DNA of 64,000 nt from NCBI GenBank assembly GCA_023399295.1, contig JAEWQF010000032.1:1-64000 (forward strand), read 5' to 3'. Positions 41,830 to 50,777 of the stretch are shown here, in pieces. The position numbers were made by a program, and so were the translations under genes. This stretch comes from Bacteroidota bacterium (GTDB taxonomy: Bacteria; Bacteroidota; Bacteroidia; Bacteroidales; Dysgonomonadaceae). The notes under the pieces are model-generated. The model made no database searches. It saw nothing but the letters and a program-made list of their open reading frames with translations, and was not told where the DNA came from. Each line of letters begins with the position of its first letter. Position 1 is the stretch's first letter.

Positions 41830-43194
41830 ATGGACAACAACAGCAACCCGATTTTTAATATTGAGGAAGATCTCCAGGAACCAGGATTCTCCTGGGGGGA
41901 TTTCGGACGGAAGATATTCAAGGGTGACAAAGTGATATGGTCGGTCTTTATCGCCCTTTGTGTGATTTCCCTGGTGGAGATTTTTAGTGCCACCAGCACC
42001 ATTGTTTACCGGCAGCAGAACATCTGGGGGCCACTCCTGCGACATGCCATGTTCCTGGTGGCCGGGGTGGGGGTGATCCTGTTGGTTCACAACATTCCAT
42101 ACCGGTATTTCTCCTCCCTCATCTTTATCCTGATCGGTGCCATCATCTTGTTGATCCTCACACCTTTTATCGGAACCAGCGTAAATGGTGCCGAGCGGTG
42201 GATCTCAATCATGGGAATCACCATCCAGCCCTCTGAGATTGCCAAGATCTCGCTGGTGGGTACAATCGCTTTTCTACTCAGCAAACAGAATGGCACCAAT
42301 GATGGACTGCTCTTCAAATGGATGATCGGTCTGATGCTGGTTGTAACCGGTATCATCGCAATGGACAATCTTTCAACGGCAGTTCTGCTCTTTGGTGTCT
42401 GTTATCTGTTGATGTTTATCGGTAATGTGAAGCTGATGCGACTGCTTAAGGTGGCAGGTGCGGGTGTGGCAGCAATTGTCCTCTTTGTGATGTTGCTCAA
42501 TGTGCTCCCTGATAGCTGGACCGAGAAAGGTCCCCTAAGCCGTCTCGGTACCTGGCAGAACCGATTTGAACATTTTGGTGCCTCCAAAGAACAAACCGAA
42601 GAGGAATATTTCACCATCACCGACGAGAACTACCAGGTGGCACATGCCAAGATCGCCATCTCCAACGGGGGGCTGCTGGGTGTTTTTCCGGGAAACAGCA
42701 CCGAACGCGATTTCCTGCCACAAGCCTACTCCGATTTCATCTATGCCATCATCATCGAGGAGATGGGGTTGATCGGAGGGTTGTTTGTACTGCTTCTCTA
42801 TGTCATCATCCTGATCCGTGCCGGCATGATCGCCCGGAAAACAGAGAAGCTCTTTCCCAAGTACCTTGTGCTGGGTTCAGCCATGATGCTGTCGATACAG
42901 GCATTCATCAACATGGCGGTTGCTGTCAGCCTCATTCCGGTGACCGGTCAGCCGTTGCCACTGATCAGCCGTGGCGGTACCTCAACGCTGATCACCTGCG
43001 CCTATTTCGGATTGATATTGAGTGCCGACCGCTTCGGTATCGGGAAAATGAAGGATCAGGCCCCATCGGAAACGCGTACTGATCAGGACATCGATCGGGA
43101 TGATTGGGATGGCAGTGCAGAGATGCCGGAGGAGATGGTTGACAACTCACCGCAACCCGACGAAGCGGTTGTCTTCGATGTATATCAGGCGTAG
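41830..43194 (+). CDS. ftsW: Septal peptidoglycan glycosyltransferase FtsW
   Basis: The protein has 454 residues and about 10 membrane segments of the SEDS family. Recognisable are SVNGAERWISIMGITIQPSEIAKI (about 115-140), the loop YQVAHAKIAISNGGLLGVFPGNSTERDFLPQAYSDFIYAIIIEEMG (about 260-305), and VTGQPLPLISRGGTSTL near segment 10. A hydrophilic acidic C-terminal tail (about 410-454) is cytoplasmic. It polymerises glycan strands with FtsI at the septum. Confidence 0.95.
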   Translation: MDNNSNPIFNIEEDLQEPGFSWGDFGRKIFKGDKVIWSVFIALCVISLVEIFSATSTIVYRQQNIWGPLLRHAMFLVAGVGVILLVHNIPYRYFSSLIFILIGAIILLILTPFIGTSVNGAERWISIMGITIQPSEIAKISLVGTIAFLLSKQNGTNDGLLFKWMIGLMLVVTGIIAMDNLSTAVLLFGVCYLLMFIGNVKLMRLLKVAGAGVAAIVLFVMLLNVLPDSWTEKGPLSRLGTWQNRFEHFGASKEQTEEEYFTITDENYQVAHAKIAISNGGLLGVFPGNSTERDFLPQAYSDFIYAIIIEEMGLIGGLFVLLLYVIILIRAGMIARKTEKLFPKYLVLGSAMMLSIQAFINMAVAVSLIPVTGQPLPLISRGGTSTLITCAYFGLILSADRFGIGKMKDQAPSETRTDQDIDRDDWDGSAEMPEEMVDNSPQPDEAVVFDVYQA

Positions 43195-43240
43195 CCTGGA
43201 GATGCACCAATTGGCATCAATGACCGATAAAACGATTGCT

Positions 43241-44377
43241 ATGCATACAACAGAAACGGATGGCACAAATGTGCTCAGGATCATTGTCAGCGGGGGTGGT
43301 ACCGGCGGTCATATCTTTCCCGCCATCTCGATTGCCAACGCGGTGCGTGCCCGCTGGCCGGAAACAGAGATCCTGTTTGTGGGGGCTCTTGGCCGAATGG
43401 AGATGGAACGGGTGCCGGCAGCCGGTTACCAAATCATCGGGTTGCCTGTAGCCGGCTTCGACCGCAAGAACATACTGAAAAACATACCGGTAGCATGGAA
43501 ATTGTTCAAAAGCATGCGACAGGCGAGAAAGATCGTGAAGGATTTTAAACCCGATGTGGCTGTGGGTGTGGGCGGGTATGCCAGCGGTCCGCTGTTGAAA
43601 GCGGCCACGCTTGCAGGTGTACCGACACTCCTCCAGGAGCAGAACTCCTATGCGGGTGTGACTAACAAGATGCTTGCCAGGAAGGCGGCAGTGATCTGTG
43701 TGGCCTATGAGGGGATGGAACGATTCTTCCCAAAGGAGAAGATCGTCCTCACCGGCAATCCCTGTCGTCAGGATCTGATGATCACACCGCAAAAGCGGGA
43801 GGAGGGATACCGTTTCTTTGGCCTTGATCCGCTCAGGAAAACCATCCTGATGGTAGGGGGCAGCCTGGGTGCCCGAACCCTGAACGAGAGCATTCTTGCC
43901 GCATTCGAGAAGCTGAAAGCGCGTGACGACCTGCAAGTGATCTGGCAATGCGGAAAGTATTACTTTGCTGCAATGCAGCAACTGAAGCGCGATGGAAAAA
44001 TACCTGCCAATGTCCATCTGTATGATTTTCTCTCCCGCATGGATTATGCCTACGCTGTGGCCGACCTGGTCATCTCACGCGCCGGCGCCGGTTCGATTTC
44101 AGAATTTTGTCTGCTTCAGAAAGCTGTCATCCTGGTTCCCTCACCCAACGTGGCGGAGGATCACCAGACCAGGAACGCCGAAGCACTGGTGAACAGAGAT
44201 GCCGCCCTGATGGTGCCCGACCGGCTGGCGGTGGAAGAACTGTTCGACACTGCCCTCGACCTGGTCGGAAAGGAGAATCGATTGCACCAGCTGGGTCTCA
44301 ATATAGCCGCATTGGCACAACATGACTCTGCCGACAGAATCGTCGACGAGATCGCAAAAATTGTGAAACGCACTTGA
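43241..44377 (+). CDS. murG: UDP-GlcNAc:lipid I N-acetylglucosaminyltransferase MurG
   Basis: The protein has 378 residues from ATG 43241. In-frame ATGs at 43220 and 43202 are alternatives; the frame further upstream lies inside ftsW. Family motifs: IIVSGGGTGGHIFPAI (about 14), GVGGYASGPLLKAA, LQEQNSYAGVTNKML, VGGSLGARTLNESI, and AGAGSISEFCLLQKAVILVPSPNVAEDHQTRNA with the substrate-binding region. It converts lipid I to lipid II on the inner leaflet. The stop lies 2 bases before the murC start codon. Confidence 0.95.
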   Translation: MHTTETDGTNVLRIIVSGGGTGGHIFPAISIANAVRARWPETEILFVGALGRMEMERVPAAGYQIIGLPVAGFDRKNILKNIPVAWKLFKSMRQARKIVKDFKPDVAVGVGGYASGPLLKAATLAGVPTLLQEQNSYAGVTNKMLARKAAVICVAYEGMERFFPKEKIVLTGNPCRQDLMITPQKREEGYRFFGLDPLRKTILMVGGSLGARTLNESILAAFEKLKARDDLQVIWQCGKYYFAAMQQLKRDGKIPANVHLYDFLSRMDYAYAVADLVISRAGAGSISEFCLLQKAVILVPSPNVAEDHQTRNAEALVNRDAALMVPDRLAVEELFDTALDLVGKENRLHQLGLNIAALAQHDSADRIVDEIAKIVKRT

Positions 44378-44379
44378 TC

Positions 44380-45795
44380 ATGGAACAAACAATGGAGAAC
44401 CACACCCAAAAAGCAGATAGCTACAACAACTTCTACTTTGTAGGAATTGGCGGCATCGGCATGAGCAACCTGGCCCGCTACTTTCTCTCACAGGGCAGGC
44501 AAGTGGGGGGTTACGACCGCACCGGGTCTCCTCTTACGGAGCAGCTCCGCAATGAGGGAGCCTTTGTGCACTATTGTGACGACATTGATGAACTGCCGGC
44601 CTGTTTCTTCGATAGGGAGAGGACGTTGGTGGTCTATACTCCGGCCGTACCGGCGAACCATGGTGAGCTCTCTGCCTTTCGGGAGAGAGGGTTCAGGATG
44701 ATGAAGCGAGCAGAGCTGCTGGGTGAGATCACCCGTTCCAGCGACGCGATCTGTGTGGCCGGAACACATGGCAAGACCACCGTCTCAAGCATGACAGCCC
44801 ATCTCCTGCATCAGTCGCATGTCGATTGCAATGCCTTTCTGGGGGGTATCCTGAAGAACTACAACACCAATCTGCTCTTGTCAGGGAAAAGCAGGATCAC
44901 CGTTGTCGAAGCAGATGAGTATGACCGTTCCTTTCACTGGCTTAAACCGCACATTGCCATCATCACCTCCGCCGACCCCGACCATCTCGACATATACGGA
45001 ACCGCGGAAGCCTATCGCGAAAGCTTTGAGCATTTCACCTCGCTGATTCGCAAGGGAGGACACCTCATCCTGAAGAAGGATGTGGGTGTGACACCCCGCA
45101 TCAGTGACGGTGTCACTCTCTGGAGTTACTCGGAAGGAGAAGGTGACTTTCATGCGGAAAACATACGCATTGGAGAGGGGGAGATACGGTTCGACTATGT
45201 CTCACCCACCCAAAGAATCAATGAGATCAACCTGGGGGTGCCGGTGAAGGTGAACATCGAAAACAGCATCGCCGCCATTGCTGCCGCTGAGCTATGCGGT
45301 GTGACTGCCAATGAGATCAGAAACGCAATGGAGACCTTTGCGGGTGCCCGACGACGATTCGACTTCCACATCAAAAGCAAACAGATCGTCTTCATCGATG
45401 ATTACGCCCATCATCCCAATGAGCTGTCAGCAGCCATCGATTCAATCAAGGCACTCTATCCGCACCGAAAAGTGACCGCTGTGTTTCAACCACATCTCTT
45501 CAGCCGCACACGCGACTTTTCAGCACAGTTTGCACGCAGTCTCTCATTGTGTGACGAGGTGATCCTGCTCGACATCTATCCGGCACGTGAGGAGCCGATT
45601 GAAGGAGTCACCTCTGAGATGCTGCTGCGGTTGATCACCCTTGACCGGAAACAGCTGTGCAGCAAGGAGCAACTGCTGGATTTGCTTCGGAGCCTCGACC
45701 TGGAGGTGCTAGTCACCTTTGGTGCCGGCGACATCGACCAACTCCTGCCGGAAATTGCAGCGATGTTGCGGGAGCGTTACCGGCTGCATGAGTGA
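44380..45795 (+). CDS. murC: UDP-N-acetylmuramate:L-alanine ligase MurC
   Basis: The protein has 471 residues from ATG 44380, just past the murG stop; ATG 44392 is possible. Motifs: FVGIGGIGMSNLARYFLSQG, ATP loop CVAGTHGKTTVSSMTA (about 128), VVEADEYDRSFHWLKP, DPDHLDIYG, and the C-terminal FIDDYAHHPNELSAAI and FQPHLFSRTRDF. It catalyses the first amino-acid addition in peptidoglycan precursor synthesis. Confidence 0.95.
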   Translation: MEQTMENHTQKADSYNNFYFVGIGGIGMSNLARYFLSQGRQVGGYDRTGSPLTEQLRNEGAFVHYCDDIDELPACFFDRERTLVVYTPAVPANHGELSAFRERGFRMMKRAELLGEITRSSDAICVAGTHGKTTVSSMTAHLLHQSHVDCNAFLGGILKNYNTNLLLSGKSRITVVEADEYDRSFHWLKPHIAIITSADPDHLDIYGTAEAYRESFEHFTSLIRKGGHLILKKDVGVTPRISDGVTLWSYSEGEGDFHAENIRIGEGEIRFDYVSPTQRINEINLGVPVKVNIENSIAAIAAAELCGVTANEIRNAMETFAGARRRFDFHIKSKQIVFIDDYAHHPNELSAAIDSIKALYPHRKVTAVFQPHLFSRTRDFSAQFARSLSLCDEVILLDIYPAREEPIEGVTSEMLLRLITLDRKQLCSKEQLLDLLRSLDLEVLVTFGAGDIDQLLPEIAAMLRERYRLHE

Positions 45796-45910
45796 TGTAC
45801 CGCTTGCTTTGGTTGTCACCGGGCATATGTTGACAACAACGGTGCGACAACGACCTGCAACGACCCATAAAAATGAAGAATAAATTGCTGGGGCTTTGCG
45901 CTTCTTGATG

Positions 45911-45918
45911 TATCTTTG
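45911..45918 (+). promoter_or_regulatory. Internal promoter -7 element for ftsQ-ftsA-ftsZ
   Basis: TATCTTTG is an exact -7 match 27 bases before the ftsQ GTG, inside the 149-base gap after murC, the largest gap in the dcw cluster. No clear -33 element is seen at ideal spacing. It would allow separate expression of the division genes. Confidence 0.5.
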
Positions 45919-45944
45919 CATTGATGTTCATAACAGCATAGAGA

Positions 45945-46676
45945 GTGAAAAAAATCCTGCTCATACTGGTTGTACTGTTGATGATTGGCTATCTGGTCTT
46001 CTCAGCTGCCTATTTCAGAAAGAGCGCACGCAGCAAGCTGTGCGAGACGTTTGAGGTGGTGGTGGAGGACAGCAGCAGGTCGCAGTTTGTATTGACACCA
46101 GATATTGTGAGACTGGTGAAACGGTACAATCTCTATCCGGTTGGCAAGCCTTTCGGTGAGATCAACACACTGGCCATCCGCGACACCATTCTGACAAACA
46201 AACTGGTGGCGTCGGCAGAAGTGTATACCACCCCCGGCAATGGCATCGTTGCCCTCATCCGTCAACGGAAACCGGTGCTGAGGGTGCTTTCTGACAACGG
46301 GAACAGCTTTTATGTGGATCAGGAGCGAAACATCATGCCGGTCTCACCTGCTTTTACCGTCTATGTGCCGTTGGCCACCGGATCCGTAACGGAAGCCTTT
46401 GCGCGGGATCAGTTGTTCGATTTTGCCCAGTTCATGCAGCGCAATGCCGACTGGGATGCCTGGATCGAGCAGATCGATGTGAGGAGCAATGGGGATGTGG
46501 TGCTGATCCCCCGTGCCGGTGATTTCAAGGTTGTGATGGGCAGTCTGGACGATTTCCCCTCCAAACTCTCCAAATTTGTCCGTTTTGTTGATGAGGGATT
46601 GGGAGTGGTGGGATGGAATCGATACAGTGAGATCAACCTGAAATATGACAACCAGGTGGTCTGTACCAGGAAATAG
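45945..46676 (+). CDS. ftsQ: Cell division protein FtsQ
   Basis: The protein has 243 residues from a GTG start. One N-terminal membrane segment (KILLILVVLLMIGYLVFSAAYF) is followed by a periplasmic POTRA-like region (about 35-105: TPDIVRLVKRYNLYPVGKPFGEINTLAIRDTIL) and the FtsQ beta domain (SDNGNSFYVDQERNIMPVS onward). It links FtsL/FtsB to the septal synthase. Position between murC and ftsA is canonical. Confidence 0.9.
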   Translation: MKKILLILVVLLMIGYLVFSAAYFRKSARSKLCETFEVVVEDSSRSQFVLTPDIVRLVKRYNLYPVGKPFGEINTLAIRDTILTNKLVASAEVYTTPGNGIVALIRQRKPVLRVLSDNGNSFYVDQERNIMPVSPAFTVYVPLATGSVTEAFARDQLFDFAQFMQRNADWDAWIEQIDVRSNGDVVLIPRAGDFKVVMGSLDDFPSKLSKFVRFVDEGLGVVGWNRYSEINLKYDNQVVCTRK

Positions 46677-46783
46677 CATCATCCCATCCCGTTGTCACCC
46701 GCATAAAATGATGCGAAGGTGTAAACAAAAGCCATTGGGAGCGTGTTTGTTAATAAAGATATCAAAATAAGTTCATCAATCAT

Positions 46784-48118
46784 ATGACATCATCTGGTTT
46801 TACAGTTGTGATCGACCTGGGGACATCTAAAATTAAAGGAGTGATGGGTCGCAGGAATGAAAACGGCGTCATCTCTGTGATTGCCAGCGGCAGCATTGAT
46901 TCCGCCAACTCCATCCGCAGGGGGGTGGTCTATAACATCGAACAGGCAGGTGCCAATGTACACCGACTGGTGCGGATGCTGGAGAATAGCAGCGATCGTA
47001 AAATCGGGAAACTCTACGTGTCACTGGCTGGCCAGTCGCTTCACACCCTCGAGTTCAACGAGATGAGGCATCTGCCCTCCGGGATGGTAACCGAGGAGGT
47101 GGTACACTCGCTGCGGCGTGTGGCGGAGCAGTACAAGCCAGATATGAAGCGCAACTACCGGGTGGCCGATGTGGAGTACTACATCGACGACAAACCGGAG
47201 AGAAGTCCAATTGGGGTGACCGGAAGCCAGATCGAAGCAGGCTTTGAGTTGATTGTAGGACGCCCCAACCTGATGACAATCATTGAGAAAAGCATCACTG
47301 GTAAGACCACGCTGGAGATTGCAGATTACATCGTGGGTCCTACCGCTGCTGCCGAGATCGCACTCACCGACGAAGAGAAAGAACTGGGTTGTCTCTTCAT
47401 TGATTTTGGTGCCGGCACAACCACCCTCTCACTCTACAAGGAGGGTACCCTTCGCCGCATGGTGGTCATTCCCTTTGGCGGTCGAAGCATCACGAAAGAT
47501 ATCTGTGCCCTCAACTTCACCGAAAACGATGCAGAGCAGCTGAAAATAAAGTTTGGGAAGGCTCTGGAGACGCATGAGGGACCCCTCTTCTCCTCCCCGT
47601 TCTCATCCAAACCCGATGTGGACCTGGCAGAACTGAACAAGGTGATCGGCATGCGTCTGGATGAGATCATTGCCAACATCAGGGAGCAGATCTCCCTCTC
47701 CGGTTACGAGGGACAGTTGGGTGCGGGTGTCATCATCACTGGTGGTGCCTCACTGCTTAAGAACATGGATCTCTACCTGGGACAGAAGCTTAAAATGAGT
47801 GTGCGTCGGGCAACGGCACGCAAAACATTGGTCAACAACGCACCGGAGCTCACAGGTGATCCCTCCTTCACCCTGGTACTGGGAATGCTGCTCACAGCCG
47901 TTGACGATTGTGAAAAGAGTGTGGAAGAGAGAGCCGAAGAGGTATCGGAAGAGGAACAAAGTGCCTCTACCGGATGGCTCTGGCGCTCAAAACCGGAAAA
48001 AGAAAAAAAGCCGAAAAAGGAGAAGGTGAAGAAAGAGAAACCCGAGAAGACGGAGGGTGGATTTCTCTCAAAGATGGAAGATATGTTCGGCAACATCTTC
48101 TCTGAAGATGACGAATAA
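46784..48118 (+). CDS. ftsA: Cell division protein FtsA
   Basis: The protein has 444 residues. Actin-fold motifs: VVIDLGTSKIKGVMG (phosphate 1), the 1C domain (RVAEQYKPDMKRNYRVADVEYYID), CLFIDFGAGTTTLSLYKEG (phosphate 2) and GVIITGGASLLKNMD. Residues 360-444 form a Lys/Glu-rich linker that ends in an amphipathic helix (GFLSKMEDMFGNIFS), the membrane anchor. It tethers FtsZ filaments to the membrane. ftsZ follows 20 bases later. Confidence 0.95.
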   Translation: MTSSGFTVVIDLGTSKIKGVMGRRNENGVISVIASGSIDSANSIRRGVVYNIEQAGANVHRLVRMLENSSDRKIGKLYVSLAGQSLHTLEFNEMRHLPSGMVTEEVVHSLRRVAEQYKPDMKRNYRVADVEYYIDDKPERSPIGVTGSQIEAGFELIVGRPNLMTIIEKSITGKTTLEIADYIVGPTAAAEIALTDEEKELGCLFIDFGAGTTTLSLYKEGTLRRMVVIPFGGRSITKDICALNFTENDAEQLKIKFGKALETHEGPLFSSPFSSKPDVDLAELNKVIGMRLDEIIANIREQISLSGYEGQLGAGVIITGGASLLKNMDLYLGQKLKMSVRRATARKTLVNNAPELTGDPSFTLVLGMLLTAVDDCEKSVEERAEEVSEEEQSASTGWLWRSKPEKEKKPKKEKVKKEKPEKTEGGFLSKMEDMFGNIFSEDDE

Positions 48119-48138
48119 CCGAGTAACAAAAGAGTGCA

Positions 48139-49431
48139 ATGAATGAGGAGATACTTGATTTTCTAATTGAAAGCCGTACAGATGCCATCATCAAGGTGAT
48201 TGGTGTGGGTGGAGGTGGCGGCAACGCGGTCAACCACATGTACCAGGGTGGGATACACGATGTGTCGTTCGCACTCTGCAACACCGACAACCAGGCGCTG
48301 ATGGAGTCACCGGTGCCTGTGAAGGTACGGCTGGGGCAGCATACCACCGGTGGGCTGGGTGCCGGCAACAAGCCGGAGGTGGCCAGAAAGGCGGCTGAGG
48401 AAAGTGTGCCGCTGATCGAAGATCTGCTCAATGACGGAACCAAGATGGTGTTCATCACTGCCGGCATGGGAGGTGGTACCGGTACCGGTGCTGCACCGGT
48501 GGTGGCCCGTGTGGCCAAAGAGATGGGGATCCTCACCGTGGGGATTGTCACCATCCCCTTCATGTTTGAAGGACCGCGCAAGATTGTTCAGGCACTCAAG
48601 GGGGTGGAGGAGATTGCCGACAATGTGGATGCATTGCTGGTGATCAACAATGAGCGGTTACGCGACATATACAGCGACCTGACAATGCTCAATGCTTTTG
48701 CCAGAGCCGATGATACGCTGGCCACAGCGGCCCGCAGCATTGCCGAGATCATCACCGTGCATGGTCATGTGAACCTCGACTTTGCCGATGTGGAGACCAC
48801 CCTGAAGGATGGTGGTGTAGCCATCATGAGCAGCGGCCTGGGTAACGGTGAAGACCGCATCAATGACGCCATTCGCAATGCACTTCACTCTCCGTTGCTG
48901 AACAACAACGATGTGTTCAGTGCCAAGAAGATACTGATCAACCTCTCCTTTGGTGAGGAGAATCCGCTGATGATGGAAGAGATGAATGCGATGCACGACT
49001 TCATGTCGAAATTCAGCAGGGAGATAGAGGTGATCTGGGGTACCGCCGTAGAGCAGGAGCTGCGACAGGAGGTGAAGGTGACCCTGCTGGCCACTGGCTT
49101 CTCCATCACTGATGTACCCGGCATCGAGGAGCAGCATCAGGAGCGTAGCAGGGCTGAGGAGATACAACGCCAGATTGAGCAGGACGCAAGAATTGAGCAG
49201 GATCGGAAAGATAAGGAGCTGATAGAGAAGTACTATGGCAAGACAGGGCTGAAGTCGCTCACTACCGTCAACTACAAATTGGAACCCTTTGTGCTCACCA
49301 TCGATGAGCTGGATGACGACAAGGTGCTGGAGGCACTGGAGAAGACACCTGTTTTTAAGCGGGAGCCGGGCTTTAACCCGCGCATCTTCAAAGCGGATGC
49401 ACCCCAGGCATCGGGATCGTTGTTCGATTGA
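48139..49431 (+). CDS. ftsZ: Cell division GTPase FtsZ
   Basis: The protein has 430 residues. GTP-binding elements: IIKVIGVGGGGGNAVNHM (about 15), the tubulin signature GMGGGTGTGAAPVVA (about 111), and NNERLRDIYSDLTMLNAFARADDTL. The T7-loop region includes NLDFADVETTLKDGG. A variable Glu/Gln-rich linker (about 325-365) leads to a conserved C-terminal segment. It polymerises into the division ring. Confidence 0.97.
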   Translation: MNEEILDFLIESRTDAIIKVIGVGGGGGNAVNHMYQGGIHDVSFALCNTDNQALMESPVPVKVRLGQHTTGGLGAGNKPEVARKAAEESVPLIEDLLNDGTKMVFITAGMGGGTGTGAAPVVARVAKEMGILTVGIVTIPFMFEGPRKIVQALKGVEEIADNVDALLVINNERLRDIYSDLTMLNAFARADDTLATAARSIAEIITVHGHVNLDFADVETTLKDGGVAIMSSGLGNGEDRINDAIRNALHSPLLNNNDVFSAKKILINLSFGEENPLMMEEMNAMHDFMSKFSREIEVIWGTAVEQELRQEVKVTLLATGFSITDVPGIEEQHQERSRAEEIQRQIEQDARIEQDRKDKELIEKYYGKTGLKSLTTVNYKLEPFVLTIDELDDDKVLEALEKTPVFKREPGFNPRIFKADAPQASGSLFD

Positions 49432-49475
49432 TGCAGTGAGATTGAGTGAAAATGAACAAAGAATAAACAGACAAT

Positions 49476-49925
49476 ATGACATTTATTGAGGTGATCAGCG
49501 AAGAGATCAGGAAAGCGATGCTTGCCAAAGAAAAAGTACGGCTGGAAGCATTGCGCGGTATCAAGAAAGAACTGCTTGAAGCTAAAACCGCCAAGGATGC
49601 GGCGCATGAGCTCACCGATGAGGTGGCTGTGGCCATTCTGCAAAAGATGGTGAAACAGCGCAAAGAGAGCGCGGAGATCTATGCCGCACAAAACAGACCC
49701 GATTTGGCCGAGCCTGAAATTGAACAGGTGAAAGTGATCCAGGAGTTCCTGCCTGCACCACTCACCGAGGAGGAGCTGACAGCCATCATACAGGAGCTGA
49801 TTGCTGAAACAGGCGCGGTATCAGTGAAAGAGATGGGCAAGGTGATGGCTCTCGCCACCAAGAGATTGGCTGGTAGAGCCGAGGGGCGGGTAGTTTCTGA
49901 GAAGGTGCGGCAGTTGCTCTCGTGA
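49476..49925 (+). CDS. GatB/YqeY domain-containing protein
   Basis: The protein has 149 residues. YqeY-type features: RKAMLAKEKVRLEALRGIKKELLEA, AVAILQKMVKQRKESAEIYAAQNRPDLAEPEIEQVKVIQEFLP, and GAVSVKEMGKVMALATKRLAGRAEGRVVSEKVRQLL. It resembles the C-terminal tRNA-binding domain of GatB and may contact tRNA; no enzymatic role is established. It follows ftsZ by 44 bases, a common Bacteroidota order. Confidence 0.9.
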   Translation: MTFIEVISEEIRKAMLAKEKVRLEALRGIKKELLEAKTAKDAAHELTDEVAVAILQKMVKQRKESAEIYAAQNRPDLAEPEIEQVKVIQEFLPAPLTEEELTAIIQELIAETGAVSVKEMGKVMALATKRLAGRAEGRVVSEKVRQLLS

Positions 49926-49938
49926 CACCGGTCACGGC

Positions 49939-50646
49939 TTAGATCTTCCGTACGAATGGGACGTATACCTTTTTCATCCGTTTGTCGATCCTGTTGCTGC
50001 GGCGGGCTTTCTTCAGGAGCTTCTCCAAATCACGCTCCCTGTTTTTTCCCGCTTTGAAGTCATCACTCAACATCAGCAGGGAGATTGTTTCCTCATCTAT
50101 GATCTGGTAGCGAAAAACCACTTCCCTGTTTTCGATCACCTCGTTTTCAGCCAGTTGTACCTGGAGATCGGTGTCGGGTTCAAATTGAATTGTATGGTTG
50201 TGGAAACCCATTGCCGAAACCTTAATGGATCCGATCTTTTCTGTTTCAGTGAAATAGACCTTCCCATCCTGTGTTGTCACCTTCCCTTCCAGCAGCTTGC
50301 CCGATTTAGAGAATGACTCAACCAGAATTGGCGACAAGGGATAGCCGTTCCTGCCAATAACCTCCACCACACAGCTGTCGTTTCGTGAAGCTGGCAGAAT
50401 CCGGGAGGATGATTTATGCCCGGAATAGGCAGCGGTACGGATGATCACAATGTCATCCAGCATCTCATAATCACCTTCCCCCACTTGTGCAACCGAGAGT
50501 CCGGCAAAGCCACTGATCCGGAAAGATGCATGCCGATCCTTCAGACAAAGGGAGTCGCTGCCCTCCCGGTAGGTGCCTTCCGCCAGTTGTGCCTGTGAAA
50601 CGATCGCAGAAAGGAAAAACCAAAGTAATAGGGTCGTTTTTTTCAT
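49939..50646 (-). CDS. Secreted hypothetical protein with carboxypeptidase-regulatory-like region
   Basis: The protein has 235 residues from ATG 50646; the longer frame overlaps trxB and its terminator. A signal peptide (LLLWFFLSAIVSQAQ) is followed by a beta-rich domain (about 20-90: GTYREGSDSLCLKDRHASFRISGFAG), a region like a carboxypeptidase-regulatory domain (about 95-165: VTTQDGKVYFTETEKIGSIKVSAMGFHNHTI), and a basic helical C-terminus (NRERDLEKLLKKARRSNRIDKRMKKVYVPF). I do not recognise a characterised family. It is convergent with the YqeY gene. Confidence 0.6.
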   Translation of the reverse strand: MKKTTLLLWFFLSAIVSQAQLAEGTYREGSDSLCLKDRHASFRISGFAGLSVAQVGEGDYEMLDDIVIIRTAAYSGHKSSSRILPASRNDSCVVEVIGRNGYPLSPILVESFSKSGKLLEGKVTTQDGKVYFTETEKIGSIKVSAMGFHNHTIQFEPDTDLQVQLAENEVIENREVVFRYQIIDEETISLLMLSDDFKAGKNRERDLEKLLKKARRSNRIDKRMKKVYVPFVRKI

Positions 50647-50720
50647 GAACAATGCATGTTGGTGATTCAGGAACAAATGTACAATTTTTTTTCCGCTCTT
50701 CTTAGCCACCTGCACAAAAA

Positions 50721-50746
50721 AACTCCCTGTCATACGACAGGGAGTT
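50721..50746 (-). terminator. Intrinsic terminator of trxB
   Basis: A perfect 11-base stem, AACTCCCTGTC / GACAGGGAGTT, with a 4-base loop, is followed on the minus strand by a T-run of six or seven. It lies 32 bases after the trxB stop codon. Confidence 0.88.
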
Positions 50747-50777
50747 GATCCATCTGAACCGATGGGTTGCATGCAGT

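Noticed and set aside
45809..45858. TTGTCACCG / CGGTGCGACAA inverted repeat after murC
   Set aside because: The arms need an insertion to pair and there is no T-run or conserved position, so it is not supported as a functional element.
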